Shown here in pieces: positions 63,902 to 64,000 of a stretch of DNA of 64,000 nt. A program made the position numbers and the translations under genes. This stretch comes from Streptomyces niger (GTDB lineage Bacteria > Actinomycetota > Actinomycetes > Streptomycetales > Streptomycetaceae). Below the pieces are notes generated by a model that saw only the letters and a list, made by a program, of their open reading frames with translations, was not told the DNA's origin and did no database searches. Location: positions 82,503-146,502 of the forward strand of contig NZ_JOFQ01000015.1 in NCBI RefSeq assembly GCF_000718305.1, given 5' to 3'. Position 1 is the first letter of the stretch; the number at the start of each line of letters is the position of its first letter.

Positions 63902-64000
63902 CTAGGTCGTTTCTGATGGCTCTTGGACTGTGTCGCGGAGCCAGATGACGATCGCGGCGACGGTCAGTGTGCCGTTGAAGAGGTAGTCGCGCTTGTCGAA
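63902..64000 (-). mobile_element. IS5-like transposase, C-terminal end (partial)
   Basis: The last 32 codons of a DDE transposase enter from the right edge: FDKRDYLFNGTLTVAAIVIW, then LRDTVQEPSETT and TAG. RxDKRxxxFxG and IVIWLR are typical ends of streptomycete IS5-family transposases. The left terminal inverted repeat should lie just left of 63902; I could not identify it without the other end. Confidence 0.8.

Overview
The window is high-GC DNA with almost uninterrupted coding, frequent GTG/TTG starts, many 4-base ATGA/GTGA gene overlaps, Tat and lipoprotein exports, DmdR1/IdeR-type iron boxes and an isorenieratene-type carotenoid cluster. Together these point to a Streptomyces (or very close actinomycete) chromosome, probably an accessory-rich arm. 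No rRNA, tRNA or CRISPR array was seen. The right edge cuts into an IS5-like transposase and the left edge into a sulfonate-type ABC ATPase.

Layout. 0-3.6 kb: tail of a sulfonate/nitrate-type ABC importer (ATPase end, lipoprotein binding protein), a flavin oxidoreductase and a YrdC/Sua5-type enzyme, separated by short tandem repeats that partly copy gene ends. 3.7-13.4 kb: carotenoid island. crtI-crtB-Rieske oxygenase on the minus strand diverges from crtY-crtU on the plus strand. Beside it lies a coupled pair: a PAS/GAF/PP2C phosphatase and a stand-alone cobalamin domain carrying the Wx9EH signature of B12 photoreceptors. 13.7-18.5 kb: a chitobiose-type ABC importer with a GH20 hexosaminidase (das-like), preceded by DasR-like sites. 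18.6-20.8 kb: P450, ferredoxin and TetR with a double palindrome. 21-24.1 kb: an iron-box island with an esterase N-domain protein, shortened RmlB and RmlD homologues and a stand-alone condensation-domain protein. 24.2-31.2 kb: SnoaL-like/TetR pair, FUSC membrane protein, acyltransferase, two small unknowns, ManA and a 19-residue microprotein gene. 31.3-36.2 kb: catabolic locus (cyclase-family hydrolase, IclR, DctM-like carrier, dehydrogenase-aldolase fusion). 36.6-40.4 kb: LLM oxidoreductase, Imm35-like and unknown proteins, and an MHS transporter flanked by remnants of a paralogue. 40.5-52.8 kb: lutABC lactate oxidation, Tat-exported beta-galactosidase, ASCH protein, ABC exporter with MarR, and a FAD/Fe-S D-lactate-type dehydrogenase. 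52.8-64 kb: secreted alpha-amylase, GH109-like protein, DctA, L,D-transpeptidase-like lipoprotein, a strongly asymmetric heterodimeric ABC exporter, tandem repeats and the transposase end.

How it works together. The carotenoid genes would take GGPP (no crtE here) through phytoene, lycopene and beta-carotene to an aromatic carotenoid, perhaps modified by the Rieske oxygenase; the adjacent B12/PP2C pair could sense light or oxygen. The sugar genes (GH20 plus importer, beta-galactosidase, amylase, GH109-like, ManA) and the lactate/dicarboxylate genes (lutABC, D-lactate dehydrogenase, DctA, MHS) suggest a carbon-scavenging region. The most unusual items are the B12-domain/phosphatase pair, the iron-boxed truncated SDR pair, and the ABC exporter whose defects all fall in one composite ATP site while one subunit carries a 165-residue repeat insert.
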